64,000 nucleotides of DNA from Acanthosepion esculentum (taxonomy: Eukaryota > Mollusca > Cephalopoda > Sepiida > Sepiidae). Shown one piece after another: positions 23,723 to 34,684 of this stretch. The translations under genes were made by a program, and so were the position numbers. The notes under the pieces are model-generated. The model was not told the origin of the DNA. It saw only the letters and a list, made by a program, of their open reading frames with translations, and ran no database searches. The DNA is taken from positions 14,451,497 to 14,515,496 of the forward strand of contig OZ038498.1 in assembly GCA_964036315.1 (NCBI GenBank). The letters run 5' to 3'. How positions within the stretch are numbered: the stretch's first letter is position 1; each line of letters begins with the position of its first letter.

Positions 23723-24950
23723 AAGCTTAAAGAAAAAAAAATCACCCACAAAAGGTTGAAAGAAATCAGTAAATAATATTTCATTAAATGTGCTAGGTTG
23801 TTGTGTTTTCATTGAAATGTACTCACTCCTATTAACGCTATCTTTTAAATTTAAGACAAAACAAAAATACAAAATTATATTGTCTTTCTTGTAAAATAAC
23901 AGAAGCTTTTGCAAAATATATAAAATGAAATGCTTTCAATTTGATATGCACTGTCTGTCCGGCTAAAAAAATAAAACAAATTGTAAGTAATAATTTTTTT
24001 CTGAATACGGAATTCCTTCAAGAAAGAATTGCCGACATTATATATCGGCGAGCTACCATCTTTAATGAGTCAATTTGGTTGTGGGAACAAAATTTCCCAT
24101 GTGGATTGGTCATTCTTCAGTTGATATCATAACAGCAAACCAGCGTTTCGATTATCTGAAATTATTGTCTTCGAGAGTAAAACCAACGCTCGCACAATGT
24201 TAACCACTTCTGTATTAAGTAGGAAAAGTAGATTGCTTTTACTAATATCATTCCATCAGAAATATCCGATTTACAACGAGAAAAAGATTTCGCTTTCCTA
24301 AGTTTCCACCGGTCTAGTTATAAAAAGAAAATTGAGCTGCTTCATAGCCGTGTGAATTCTATCGCCATATTGTCGTTTACTGTCCACCCGACCCCAAATC
24401 GCTTGTAAGAGGACAACAGAAGTATTTCCCATTGCAGGGTTATTCGCGATTTACCCACGTCTACGGGGAATCACCGTCGTCTTTGATTCTGATCTTCGAC
24501 AATACATAGAGCTCTCTTTTTCCCAGACAGCGAACAACTTCGTCTGGAGAGCAAATATCTTTCACGAGCCGGCCGGTGTTTCAATCTTGTCAACTCAAAT
24601 CGCATCTCCATAAACGCTGACATACGAGATTACTTTCCGATGTGACCAACACGAAAGCGAGTTGATTGGAAATATGTTTAATTGAATTTACCGTTTCCTC
24701 AATGTGCCAAAAGGTTGATGATAGCAGTAAAGAAAATTGAAAAGTTCAGTTTCGGTGGGGAAATAAAACTGGCCGAAAATAAAGCAATATAGTTTGGTAT
24801 CAGAAAGTTAAAAAGAAAAGACGTCGGGTGACTTTAATCAGAAAAACAAAGATGGCGAATATTCGACAAGGACAAAATAAAATTCTTATTTGAAAAGTTT
24901 TGTCGGAAGTTTTTAGACGATGAATTATCATTATTAAAATCTGATTTAAA
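23723..24950. other. Non-repetitive DNA without a recognised gene
   Basis: Ordinary composition, especially 24150-24700, which is less AT-rich than its surroundings. I found no exon with a recognisable family or good splice-site pair on either strand. Confidence 0.4.
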
Positions 24951-24951
24951 T

Positions 24952-25411
24952 ACAGTATTTACATTAGTCGGACTATTGTCCTCATCTTTGTCGCCATATT
25001 TGTCACAACGTTTCGGCCGTTGTACGCTCCGGCCTTCTTCAGGTGGTTGGAATTTCAAACTGAACTCTTTATTTCGATCACTGGGGTAGACTGTTCTAGT
25101 TCCACGTGCCATCAAGGACACATGGCACAGTGGATAAAGGCGTTGGTTAGATCCAGTGACAGGCCCAAAGAGTGTGAGTTCAATACCCGGTTCAGGCAGT
25201 GGAGAACTTTCAGAGGGAAAATTAGCAGGAGATAACTGATAACTGACATCCTTCAAACGTGGCACTAGAACAGTCTACCCCAGTGATCGAAATAAAGGGT
25301 TCAGTTCGAAATTCCAACCACCTGAAGAAGGCCGGAGCGTCCAACGGCCGAAACGTTGTGACAAATATGGCGACAAAGATGAGGACAATAGTCCGACTAA
25401 TGTAAATACTG
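24952..25411. mobile_element. Fold-back element A, copy 2 (tRNA-like loop)
   Basis: The left arm 24952-25112 and the right arm 25260-25411 are reverse complements, sharing CACAACGTTTCGGCCGTTG-type and CTTCTTCAGGTGGTTGGAAT sequence. The 147-base centre on the plus strand contains GGCACAGTGGATAAAGGCG (A-box-like) and GAGTTCAATACCCGG (B-box-like). The centre is in the opposite orientation relative to copy 1 at 18334-18790. Confidence 0.8.
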
Positions 25412-25439
25412 TACATAATACCTCATCTCAGAAATATAG

Positions 25440-26035
25440 ACACTCTGATTTAAATATCTAGGAAGTGTTTTAACAGAGAACAGGAAATGCGACACTGAAA
25501 TCTGAAATCGCGTTGTGATAGCAAATATGCCTTCCAAAAGCTAAGCAAAGTATTAAGAAACATAAAATGTTCGTTAGAAACAAAAGAAAAGAGGACTGAA
25601 TTGTTATGTAATATCAGTCCTCCCATATGGCAGTGAATGCTGGGCAATATACTCACAGATAAAGACACTTAAGGCAGCAGAAATGTGGTTCTGCAGAAGG
25701 ATGCTGAGAATACCCAGGACTGAAAATAGGATTAATGACGAAGTTTTAAATAAAATGGAAACAAAAAGGACACTTATACTTAACATAAAAATGAGACAGT
25801 TGAAATTTCTAGGGCACATAATGAGGAAAGAGGATTTGGAGAATTTAACACTCACAGGACAGACAAGAGGAAAACAGCATATAATCTACTTAACGTGCTT
25901 GTGTAAATGTTTTGGCAGAACAGGGGTTAGGAGAGATAGCAAAAAGGCAAATTTTATTAAGAGCTAAAAGGTACAGGAAATTGTGGAGAGCCATGATCAC
26001 CCACATCCTGAAGGGACACAGCACATAGAAGAAAA
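25440..26035 (+). pseudogene. LINE-B (RTE-like) C-terminal region
   Basis: The longest frame (25683-25967) reads MWFCRRMLRIPRTENRINDE, QLKFLGHIMRKEDLENLTLT, then GKQHIIYLTCLCKC. Upstream and downstream parts lie in other frames, ending with AAGGGACACAGCACATAGAA and an A-rich tail. This is the region after the RT catalytic motifs; the copy is 5'-truncated and frameshifted. Confidence 0.75.
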
Positions 26036-26107
26036 AACAACACGATATTTACTAAAATTTGTATAATAATAATAATAATAATGGGCACTTTAACGTGCTC
26101 TTTTTTT

Positions 26108-26312
26108 AAAATCATTTCACCCCACCCCCGCAAAGCGATTGAGGAAAGGACAAAAGATGAACGGGGTTCAAGAAGATAGAAGATTGACGTTGCGTTTAAA
26201 TTTTTGAAGATTATCGTTATCAGGGAAACAAGTAAGCGGAAGGGAGTTCTACTGTTGGGAAGTGCGAGAAAAGAAACTGTTGAAGTAGAAGTGGCGGTTG
26301 TATTTCAACAGT
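26108..26312 (-). pseudogene. LINE-A 3' end
   Basis: The minus strand ends GGGGTGAAATGATTTTAAAA at about 26108, and the upstream part shows the WNSLP-type region (AGGGAGTTCTACTGTTGGGA on the plus strand). Confidence 0.65.
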
Positions 26313-26315
26313 AAA

Positions 26316-26440
26316 TGACTGCAGTGGTTAGCAAGTTTGTTTTCGTTAGATCAATTACGACTAAGTAGCTAGTTCGATTCTCAATGGGTGATCCATACTT
26401 TAGACCTTGTGCCACATCTAAGCTTCGCTTAGCAAATCAC
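26316..26440 (+). repeat. tRNA-derived SINE (family S1)
   Basis: GCAGTGGTTAGCAAGTTTG (A box region), AGTTCGATTCTCAATGGGT (B box), then CTTGTGCCACATCTAAGC and TTCGCTTAGCAAATCAC. Head-to-tail match to the S1 copies at 15821 and 57215. Confidence 0.8.
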
Positions 26441-26654
26441 TATAATAATAATAATTATTATCCATCTAAAAAATTGATAAAATCTAATTCACTCGAAAAT
26501 TGTTAAAGAACGCAGAATCTAAACTTTAAATTCACAAAAAATATAACAGCCCAAAATAAAAGTTGAAGTATATTTTGACGTTTCATTGCAAAAAAATCAT
26601 GGTAGTTAAAACGGTTTTAATGCTTTTCAATCACATTGACTTATTCAATTTATT

Positions 26655-26711
26655 GTGTTTTTCATTATTAGATACGCTGATATAGATTCGACGTCTCGGC
26701 CAAGTACTGGT

Positions 26712-26780
<69 letters not shown>

Positions 26781-26945
26781 CAGCTAGAGTCCAACAAAAT
26801 TCCTTGTAACACCAAAGATGAACTGAAGGCAAGGAGTATGGCAGAATTCAGCAATTTAAGCAAGAAGACTGTGCAGAAGAGATGCAGAAGATTCCGAAGA
26901 CTTCTGAAGGCCATGGTTGAAGCCAATGGCGATGTTACTCAATAA
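26655..26945 (+). pseudogene. Tc1/mariner transposase C-terminus
   Basis: After a (TA)n insertion (26714-26777) the frame reads NTKDELKARSMAEFSNLSKK, then TVQKRCRRFRRLLKAMVEAN and GDVTQ before a stop. This is the C-terminal segment typical of Tc1/mariner transposases. The DDE core is missing and the Tyr/Ile stretch is microsatellite translation, so it is a relic. Confidence 0.7.
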
Positions 26946-27044
26946 AGTTACTCTTTATAATTTCAAGATATTTTTATGCAATTTAGGTAAATATATCTGT
27001 TAAAATGAGATGTTAATGTTATTTTCATTTGTGCGTACATCTTT

Positions 27045-28340
27045 TAAGCATTTCACCCCAATCAAGGTGGGAGTGCTACTAGTACGCAATGGGCTACACA
27101 GAGTAAAAGTAAGGGAAAAGACTTGGGATGGGGGTGGGTAGGGAAGGATAAAAAGGAGGACGGGGATCAAGGCGTCAGAAGATGTCGATTGACAGATTAA
27201 AATTTTTGCAGATTATAGTTATCAGGGGATGAAGTAAGAGGAAGGGAGTTCCGCAGTTGGGAAGTGCGAGAGAAGAAACTGCTGGAGTAGAAGAGGCGGT
27301 TACATTTAACTTTTTCGCCAGTAAAAGGGTTGGCCCGAGATGCCAACATAGTAGCACGATTAAATTCATGCAGTCGGGTCACAAGGGAAAATAGTTCCTG
27401 CCATGAAAAGATTTATAGAAAAGTCAGAGGGAAAACCACATTATAGAAAAGTCAGAGGGAAACCACATTACGTCGGTGAAAAAGTGACTGGAGTCGAGAC
27501 CTCAAGTCAGGACAGATCACATTGCAGAGTCTTCTTGGATTTTGTCGAGAACCTCGAGATGAACAGCGGGGTCACCAGACCATATATGGCAGCAGTATTC
27601 CATGCATGGACAAATGATAGATTTGTAGGTGTGAAGGATGAACTCAGGCGAGGAAAAACCTTCTGGCGTGACACAGAGAACCAACTTGCCCTGCGGTAGA
27701 TGCAGTTATTGATTCAATGTAGTTGTTCCACCTCAGATCAGTGAGGCGCTCTCGTGGAGTTGAACATCAGCCATTCTGATGGGAGTCAGAGAAGTTTCTC
27801 TATGGTGACTAAATGATACCCGTTTCGTTTTGGATGCATTAAAATTTACAAGCCATTTCCTTCCCCAGTCAACCACAGATTGGAGGTAGTTTTCGAGACC
27901 AACGGCTAGGTTAACTTTGTCAGCAATGTCGGATTTACTATTGAGGCAGGAGTAAATGGTAGTGTCGTCTGCATAGATGCCTACTTGAGAACCGATGATG
28001 CCAGGAAGACCATTGATGAAGATCAGAAACAGTGTAGGAACAAGGATAAAGCCTTGAGGAACACCAGCGTTCGTATGTGAGGAACTGGAAGAGAACCCGT
28101 TCAGGACAACCTTCATTTCACGGTTCGACAGGTATTATTGGATGAAATCAATCGTCCGTATTCCTGAAGCTTACGTAGAAGGCCAATATGCCAAACCCTG
28201 TCAAACGCCTCCGATATTTCTAGAGCAACAGCTTGAGCATCGCTGTTATTATCAAGAGGTTGGTATACATATTCAGTTATGGCCGTAAGCCCGTCAGCGG
28301 TAGACCGGGCAATGCTTGAATGAACCCGAAAAATCACCAA
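27045..28340 (-). pseudogene. LINE-A reverse transcriptase through 3' end
   Basis: The most complete LINE-A copy. Minus strand in order: RT motif A region (AVALEISEAFDRVWH, about 28190-28230; the usual catalytic Asp of LDxSxAFD is Glu), a frame change near 28115, motif B (AGVPQGFILVPTLFLIFING), motif C (GIYADDTTIYSCL), thumb-side region (WGRKWLVNFNASKTK), further frame changes, then VTRLHEFNRATMLASRANPF, RLFYSSSFFSRTSQL and the 3' end GGGGTGAAATGCTTAAAAGA near 27045. A 30-bp duplication (TATAGAAAAGTCAGAGGGAA) sits at 27410-27465. It once encoded the reverse transcriptase of an APE-type LINE; frameshifts and the motif A change make it inactive. Confidence 0.85.
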
Positions 28341-28440
28341 AGACATAATATTCAAAATTTTCAAAAAGGAAAAAATAAAATTCAATTCAATTACAAAAAT
28401 AAAAAAAAATAAATTCAATTCAATTACAAAAAAATGAAGG
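28341..28440. repeat. A-rich duplicated flank of LINE-A
   Basis: AAATTCAATTCAATTACAAA occurs twice, bordering the 5'-truncated LINE. Confidence 0.5.
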
Positions 28441-28527
28441 AAACGTTTCGACGATCATTTTTCCATATATATATATATATCTGTCGCCAAATTGCTTTAC
28501 TGAACTTGTGTCTTAATGTCACCCATT

Positions 28528-28622
28528 CTTTCTTTCTTTCTGTCATTCTTTCTTTCTTTCTTTCTTTTTTTCTTTCATTCTTTCTTTCTTTCATTCATTC
28601 TTTCTTTCTTTCTTTCTTTCTA
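28528..28622. repeat. (TTTC)n microsatellite
   Basis: Imperfect CTTT repeats with TCAT interruptions. Confidence 0.9.
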
Positions 28623-28639
28623 GCCTATTTTATTCATTC

Positions 28640-29100
28640 TGTTTGTTTTGTTTTGTTTTACGGCATATCAACACCTCAATGGGTTATTTAATGCCGACAA
28701 CATTTTTATTGCTGGTAATATGTTCTTCTTCAAAAATCTATTTCTGGGAATATATTTCCTTGAAGAAATCCATAGCTGGTCATTTTTTTTCCAAAGAATA
28801 TATAGCTGTTTGTATTGCTGGTATTTTTTAGCGTATTGCTGATAATAATTTTTCCTTCAAAAATTATTGCTGGTAATAATTTTTTTTATTATAAAGTATT
28901 TCTGTTATTAAAACCTATTTTTACACCAGTTTGGGGTGTTAACTCTTTGCCTATAGCTGAGACCCTAACAGGTGCTACTACCCCGGGTTAGGGTGGACCT
29001 GGGAATACCAGCAATTAAGAGGTGGTTCCACGCTCTTCAAAACCTCCTGATCAGAGGCCTTGCTGTTGGACGTAGTTTATCGTCTAACCCAGGACGATAT
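28640..29100 (+). repeat. Dispersed SINE-like repeat B, copy 2
   Basis: Near-identical to 17425-17895: TTTTACGGCATATCAACACC, TAATGCCGACAACATTTTTA, then CCTCCTGATCAGAGGCCTTG and AACCCAGGACG. Confidence 0.85.
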
Positions 29101-29735
29101 TCATTCTGTTTATTAATTTTACATGTGGAAATTTAAATTTATGTGTACTTACAATAGATGCCAGTGTTTGCCTAATTATATATACAATAGGAATGATGAT
29201 AACTGTCAACACCCATAGAATTTCCACAGCTAATAATAATAATAATAATAATAATAATATTCGAGTGATTCTATTCGTGTTTCCATGACTACACAGAGAT
29301 AGAATTTTAATGATTTCAAGTTTTTATTCGTTTATTTTTTTTAATAATTTGCTGTGAAAAATAATTCTGTTTACGTCTTCCGGTCGCCTCACTAGAACTC
29401 ATGTCAGACTCGTCAAATTCGGAAGCAGAATTATTAATTAAAATAATTAAAATAATTACTGGCTAGACTCAATCGCAAAGGACAGCTGTCAACAAGATGA
29501 ATAATCCGCGGATTGAAGAAGTCAGGGGTCAGATTCGTCTGTCTCACACACAAGAATATTTTTTCAATACCATTTCCCTTAAGGATGTAGGCGATCATGG
29601 CGCTCCACGTTTCTTTATCATCAATGAATTTGTAGGAAAGATATGGGATTGGTTTATCGATGGCTGCTCGAGTTTTGAATTCAGGCTTCCTATTTCTCGA
29701 ATGACCACTACGAAAGGCTAGGTAGAATGGCCAGC
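29101..29735. other. No gene seen; short (AAT)n
   Basis: (AAT)n at 29229-29260. The plus frame 29497-29721 ends inside SINE-like sequence and is not convincing as a gene. Confidence 0.4.
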
Positions 29736-29845
29736 TCTTATCTAACGCATAGCTAATGTGAGAAAAGATGTGGGTTCATGCCTTTCCCAAGGACATTCAG
29801 ATGAAAGTGAACGCGTCATACTCTCTGATTCCACATTCTTAGACT
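29736..29845 (-). repeat. SINE S2-type body fragment
   Basis: AACGCATAGCTAATGTGAGA, GTGGGTTCATGCCTTTCCC and AAAGTGAACGCG match the S2 family body (compare 16160-16240 and 47790-47840). Confidence 0.5.
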
Positions 29846-29849
29846 TTTT

Positions 29850-30085
29850 CTATGTGCCGGGTCCGTTCAGGACGCTGGCGTTTATGGCTCTCCACAATTT
29901 CCTGGTCTTTGTAGCTCTTAATAAATTTTGTCTTTTTGTTATCTCTCCAAAACCTTGTTCTGCCATCCATTTACTCAAGCTCACCGGGCAGGTTATGCGT
30001 AGTTTTCCTCTGTCCCTTTTGCCTTCAATCTGTCCTTTGAGTATCATATTTTCCAAGCTCCTTTTCCTCATTATGTACCCTACTG
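29850..30085 (-). pseudogene. LINE-B C-terminal tail
   Basis: Minus frame 29850-30071: MRKRSLENMILKGQIEGKRD, RGKLRITCPVSLSKW, then LLRATKTRKLWRAI and a terminal VLNGPGT. Same domain order as the other LINE-B tails. The frame is open but lacks the polymerase. Confidence 0.75.
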
Positions 30086-30299
30086 TAGATTATTTAGCAC
30101 CTGACCTAAATGCCCAACAAATGGAAAAATGTTTCCAATAAACAATAACAGAAGGAAGAAAAATAACAGCGCAAATACCAAGCAAACAATATTTATGCAA
30201 GACAAAATTAGGCAAAGCAACAGTAATGAGGTAAAAATATCACAAAGTAAGAATGGTATTAACAAAAAAAAAAATGGACACAGACAAGTGATTGTAGTG

Positions 30300-30610
30300 T
30301 TCTGACTTCAAGACAAGAAAAGACAAAAACATGGCGGATGGAATTGACAAGCGGTTTATCTTATTGTCTAGGAAGAAATCCCCAAAATCTCTGATGTTAA
30401 AGTACAAGTGTCCTTTTCACTTCAATTATCTCTAAAACTTCGTTGTTGCTCATAGTTCGTGGTATTCTCAGCATCCTTCTGTAGACCCACATTTCTCTTG
30501 CTTCAAGTCTCTTCTTTATCTATGATGAGATTGTTCAGCATTCGCTGCTATAGAGGAGGACTGATATTACGTGACAGTTCAGTACGCTTTTCTTTGTTCT
30601 TAAAGATTTT
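30300..30610 (-). pseudogene. LINE-B internal fragment
   Basis: On the minus strand KNKEKRTEL and NVGLQKDAENT align with 25580-25720 of the LINE-B copy. It lies just upstream of 29850-30085 in the same orientation, so both may be parts of one insertion separated by 200 bases of other DNA. Confidence 0.55.
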
Positions 30611-31010
30611 TCTAGGCCAAGGAAAATTTAGCGTGCGCGCGAACACACACACACACATAAACACATACACACATATGGCGATGTTAATGGTAATGGTAGT
30701 ATTAGTTGTTTCCTTATAAGGAAACATTTGGCATTCATTAACTGAGTACCCTGTGTTATTGTCTGTTTAAGTTAAGAAAATCTTTTCATTAAAATAATTT
30801 TTCAGGAAAATACGTTTCTCAAGTGCCCTGTTATTGCTATTTCCAGTATTGATGGGGGAGGGCTTCCAAACCTGTTGCTCGAAGTGCAGGATGCGATCGG
30901 TAAATTGTCCTCATTTTATGTTTTTAATTTTGAGCATGCACGTTGTTTGTTTTTGATTTTGTCAACTGCGCAATATAGTAAGGTTAGTTGGGCAGCGTCT
31001 GTGAGAAAAA
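30611..31010. other. No gene seen; short (CA)n
   Basis: (CA)n near 30643-30676. The remainder is unassigned. Confidence 0.4.
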
Positions 31011-31445
31011 GGGCACCATGACGCAATTCACTCCGCCAGAAATTTGGAAACGGCATGCTGTACTGCTTGGCATTCGCACCGGATACTACAATCCGAACAT
31101 TTCAGATTTTGGGGGTGTCAATCAGTGAAGAAGATTCGGAAAGAGTTGGATGAGTCTAACGGTGATTACGAAGTTGTTTGGAGTGATTATTAGTAATGTC
31201 GACGTTATTCCTTCATTCATCTTCCCACAGAGCCCCAGACTTAACACGAAGTTTGAGTAGGTAGCGCTGGGTCAAGGGTGTGGCTGCTGGAAGTACTTAT
31301 GTCTAACAACAGGACTCTACACCATGCTACATAAGCAGGCGAATCCAGTCAGACAATTTCTGTGACTATATCACCCATTACATCTGACAACCTAACTCCC
31401 CACATTGCAATCCCCTTAATTATTATGTACGTTTAAAATCATTTT
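31011..31445 (+). pseudogene. Decayed mariner-like transposase
   Basis: In shifting frames: MTQFTPPEIWKRHAVLLGIR (helix-turn-helix side), KKIRKELDESNGDYEV, then FGVIISNVDVIPSFIFPQSP (core strand) and SDNFCDYITHYI followed by QPNSPHCNPLNYYV. The last corresponds to the NSPDxNPxDYYVW box of mariner-like transposases, with Asp replaced by His and an in-frame stop before it. A large internal deletion removes most of the catalytic domain. Inactive. Confidence 0.7.
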
Positions 31446-31624
31446 TTAAATAAGAGTAGGAAACGCTTGCCGTAATGAAATTGGAGAGGTACAATTTATA
31501 GGGTTTGATTACCAAAGAAGGGGTGAGTATTATACGTGAGTAGAAGCATTTCCCCACACTTCCAGCACAATTTTATGTGTGCGCGTTATGGATGAAGGCG
31601 TATTATACATGAGGAATTAGGGTA

Positions 31625-32345
31625 ATAGTTTGAGGGAACCGTTTCTGCTTTCCATCAGTATGGCCGATGCTAACCTCCCGGAGAGCGACTCATTGCGCCT
31701 TCTCGGGCCAACATTTTTCGCAGGCATGAAACGGCAACATTATATTGAATCAAAAGCTAGGTTTGCTGCTAAGAGAGTTGGCTCACTGTGTTGTGCCAGG
31801 CAAATTTTCTCATCAGAATCTATCCTAAATATTTATAAGTTTACAATTCTTCCATGCTTTGAATATTGCTGTCACATAAGATCAGGTGTTCCTGCTATTT
31901 ATTTAGATGAAACCTAAAGAAGAATTTGCAATATTATTGGTCCTTATCTGGCATCACGGCTTCTGGCAATTTCTCACTGTCGTAATGTAGCGCCACTGGA
32001 TAAACTTTCAACTATGGTAGCTGGATTTGAAGCGCAATACTAGATTGGCAGCTAGGTCTCACCAATTTACAGGTGACTTGGTTAGATGTAACCGTAAGTT
32101 CTATGCTAACAGTTTCTTCTCTCGCACTTCCCTCCTGTGGAAGTCACTTCCGGATCCATGGTTTCCAGCCGATTTTGATCTTTAAAAAAATCAAGTGCAA
32201 TGTCAATCGTTATCTGTTGTATATTTTATTTCCCTTATGTTATTATTCTCGTTCATTAATCTTGTTTTTCTTTTCTTTTTTTATTCGTTTACACTCAGTA
32301 ATCTCTTGTGTCGCAGAAGCTTTACTGTACTGTTGGGAGTGAAAT
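31625..32345 (+). pseudogene. LINE-A C-terminal half with (GATA)n tail
   Basis: The plus strand reads LLSISMADANLPESDSLRLL, ESILNIYKFTILPCFEYCCH, a stop, RRICNIIGPYLASRL, then out-of-frame FYANSFFSRTS-type and 3' UTR. The 3' end GGGAGTGAAATGATTGATAG merges directly into (GATA)n. Several stops and frame changes. Confidence 0.8.
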
Positions 32346-32388
32346 GATTGATAGATAGATAGACAGATAGATAGATATGAACAAACTG

Positions 32389-32421
<33 letters not shown>

Positions 32422-33025
32422 TGAACAGAACGAGATAGATAGATAGATAGATAGATAGATATGAACAGAACGAGATAGATAAATAGATAGATATGAACAG
32501 AACGAGATAGATAGATAGATAGATAGATATGAACAGAACGAGATAGATAGATAGATAGATAGATATGAACAGAACGAGATAGATAGATAGATAGATATGA
32601 ACAGAACGAGATAGATAGATAGATAGATAGATAGATATGAACAGAACGAGATAGATAAATAGATAGATATGAACAGAACGAGATAGATAAATAGATAGAT
32701 AGATATGAACAGAACGAGATAGATAAATAGATAGATATGAACAAACTGAGATAGATAGATAGATATGAGCAGAGAGAGATAGATATGGACAGAACGAAAT
32801 AGAGATAAATAGATATATATGAACAGAACTAGTGAGACAGATATAAACAGACTGACACAGATGGATAGATAGATATAAACAGACTGACATAGATATGAAA
32901 AGAACGAGAGAGATAGCTAAATTTGAACAGAACGACTGATAGATAGATAGATATGAACAGAACGAGATAGATAGATAGATGGATAGATAGATAATAACAG
33001 ACAATAGATAGATAGATAGATAAGC
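32346..33025. repeat. (GATA)n-based minisatellite
   Basis: (GATA)n blocks separated by ATGAACAGAACGA spacers give a period of 40-50 bases, more diverged towards 32800-33000. It starts exactly at the LINE-A 3' end. Confidence 0.95.
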
Positions 33026-33299
33026 TGAATGAGCATAAAACCGTAGAGAAGCAAGCAAAATTAAGAGAAACATATTTTCCCCGAACAAGAACCAGCCCTC
33101 ACCACAACCCCACTCATCAAGTATCAACAAAGTTGCCTTCAATGGTAAGTCAAATCCAGAAATGTAAGAGAATTTGCTTGTAAATCGATCTGATCGTCAA
33201 CGACTTAAGAAAGAGAACAAAAAAATGTTTTTATAGGGAAAATTACAGATTTTTTTCTTTTGGATTTTTCCTCATCTGTCTAGCTATATCATCTATCTC
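33026..33299. other. No gene seen
   Basis: Unassigned AT-rich DNA between two tetranucleotide tracts. Confidence 0.5.
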
Positions 33300-33324
33300 T
33301 TTCTGTTCATATCTATCTATCTAC

Positions 33325-33378
<54 letters not shown>

Positions 33379-33413
33379 GTATGTATGTATGTATGTATGT
33401 ATGTATGTATGTA
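33300..33413. repeat. (TATC)n then (TGTA)n
   Basis: Two tetranucleotide tracts in series ending at the TA that precedes the Tc1-like element. Confidence 0.95.
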
Positions 33414-33930
33414 CAGTTGCAGCCGAAATGTTCAGAACGGCATTGTTTTCGTCAGAAAAGTAGGTATAAGTTTTTATCAAGTTTGTTTTATATTCTATAA
33501 TTTTCACAGACAATAAATACAATATTAATTGTTATTGTCTGAGATTTTGGTGTAATTTGAGAGGATAATACAAAAGTTATGGATGATTTAGTGATTTACT
33601 GCAAAACCCATGGCGGCCAAAATGATCAGAACGGTTGCTTTTACTCCCTGTTTTAGTATATTTAATCGGCGAACTCTAATTTTTTTAATTTGTTTAAGTG
33701 ACGGTTCGTTTACTAAACATTAGTAAAACATTATCTGCAGTGTACTTTTTTAATATAATGCCACTTACTGTTACCAATTCGTCAGCAGATTATTAAGCTT
33801 CGAAAGAAGGATAATTTAAGTATTGGGTCTATTGCAAAGATTGTTAACAAGTCCAAAAGTGTTGTTCGCGGTATTCTTAAGGTCTACGATGATTGTGGTT
33901 CGTGTGAAGCAGTCTAAAGTACACCTAGCT
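33414..33930 (+). mobile_element. Tc1-like transposon, 5' part
   Basis: The end at 33414 (CAGTTGCAGCCGAAATGTTC) follows TA. An internal direct repeat of the end (GCGGCCAAAATGATCAGAAC at 33613) gives the IR/DR arrangement known from some Tc1 elements. The transposase start is ATG at 33758 (MPLTVTNS), then after a frame change QQIIKLRKKDNLSIGSIAKI and VNKSKSVVRGILKVYD, a helix-turn-helix DNA-binding domain. Similarity stops near 33930, so the catalytic domain and 3' end are absent. A relic. Confidence 0.8.
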
Positions 33931-34069
33931 TAAAGCTGGTCTCTCCAATATAAGGTTACTGAATAGAATAATCTCACGAAGGTTGGTAATGAACGATAAT
34001 ACTTAGGACAAGAACAACACACATATAAGATTCGCCCGCGGCGTGTAGAAGTAGTCAACTGTTAGAAGT

Positions 34070-34660
34070 GAGTCAAGTGCAGGATATGTACCAACCGCTC
34101 TACGAGTTCAGATGTGGCACAAGGCCGAATTTAATGTGGGGCTTCTTCGACATAGCCTCGTCTAAGGATCCTCTGCCAGAAGGCAGAAAGTTTAACCAGC
34201 ACAGGTGGAGATGAATCTCCAACTACAGAAAGTATTTACTAACTGCCCTACGCAGTCAAATGTCGCATAAGGCCGAATTTAATGTGGAGTTCCCGAACCC
34301 GTAACCTCAGCCGAAAATTACCCGTATAAAACGGGGTCGTAGCTGTTTCTCGAGACGAGACTCTGCCATTCAACATAGCCTCGTCTGTGGATCCTCTCTG
34401 CCTAGAGGCAGAAAGTTTGACCAGCACAGCTTGTAACGAATCTCCAACTGCAGGATATCTACCAACAGACCCACGCGGTCAGATGTGGCACAAGGCCGAA
34501 CTTATTGTTGGGTATCCGAGCCTGTAGGTTCGGCCAAAAATTCCCCGTAGACCTCGTACAAAACAGGGCCGGGTAACTATTTAGCATTATCGTCCGTGGG
34601 TATGCCACAATAGTTACAGGGTGAGGACTAGTAGGATGGATATCGGTTGTGACCCTGGGG
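34070..34660 (-). repeat. Tandem SINE-like repeat, about 222-bp period
   Basis: CATAGCCTCGTCT with GGATCCTCT and GGCAGAAAGTTT occurs at about 34150 and 34374, and the GATGTGGCACAAGGCCGAA phrase at about 34108, 34260 and 34482. On the minus strand GGTCTGTTGGTAGATATCC resembles a tRNA A box, so a tRNA-related SINE that duplicated in tandem is plausible. Confidence 0.6.
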
Positions 34661-34684
34661 CTCAAAAGAGACCAAGATTGTCGT

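Noticed and set aside
32243..33142. 299-codon minus frame (Ile/Tyr/Leu/Ser-rich)
   Set aside because: Translation of (GATA)n; the flanks are LINE 3' UTR.
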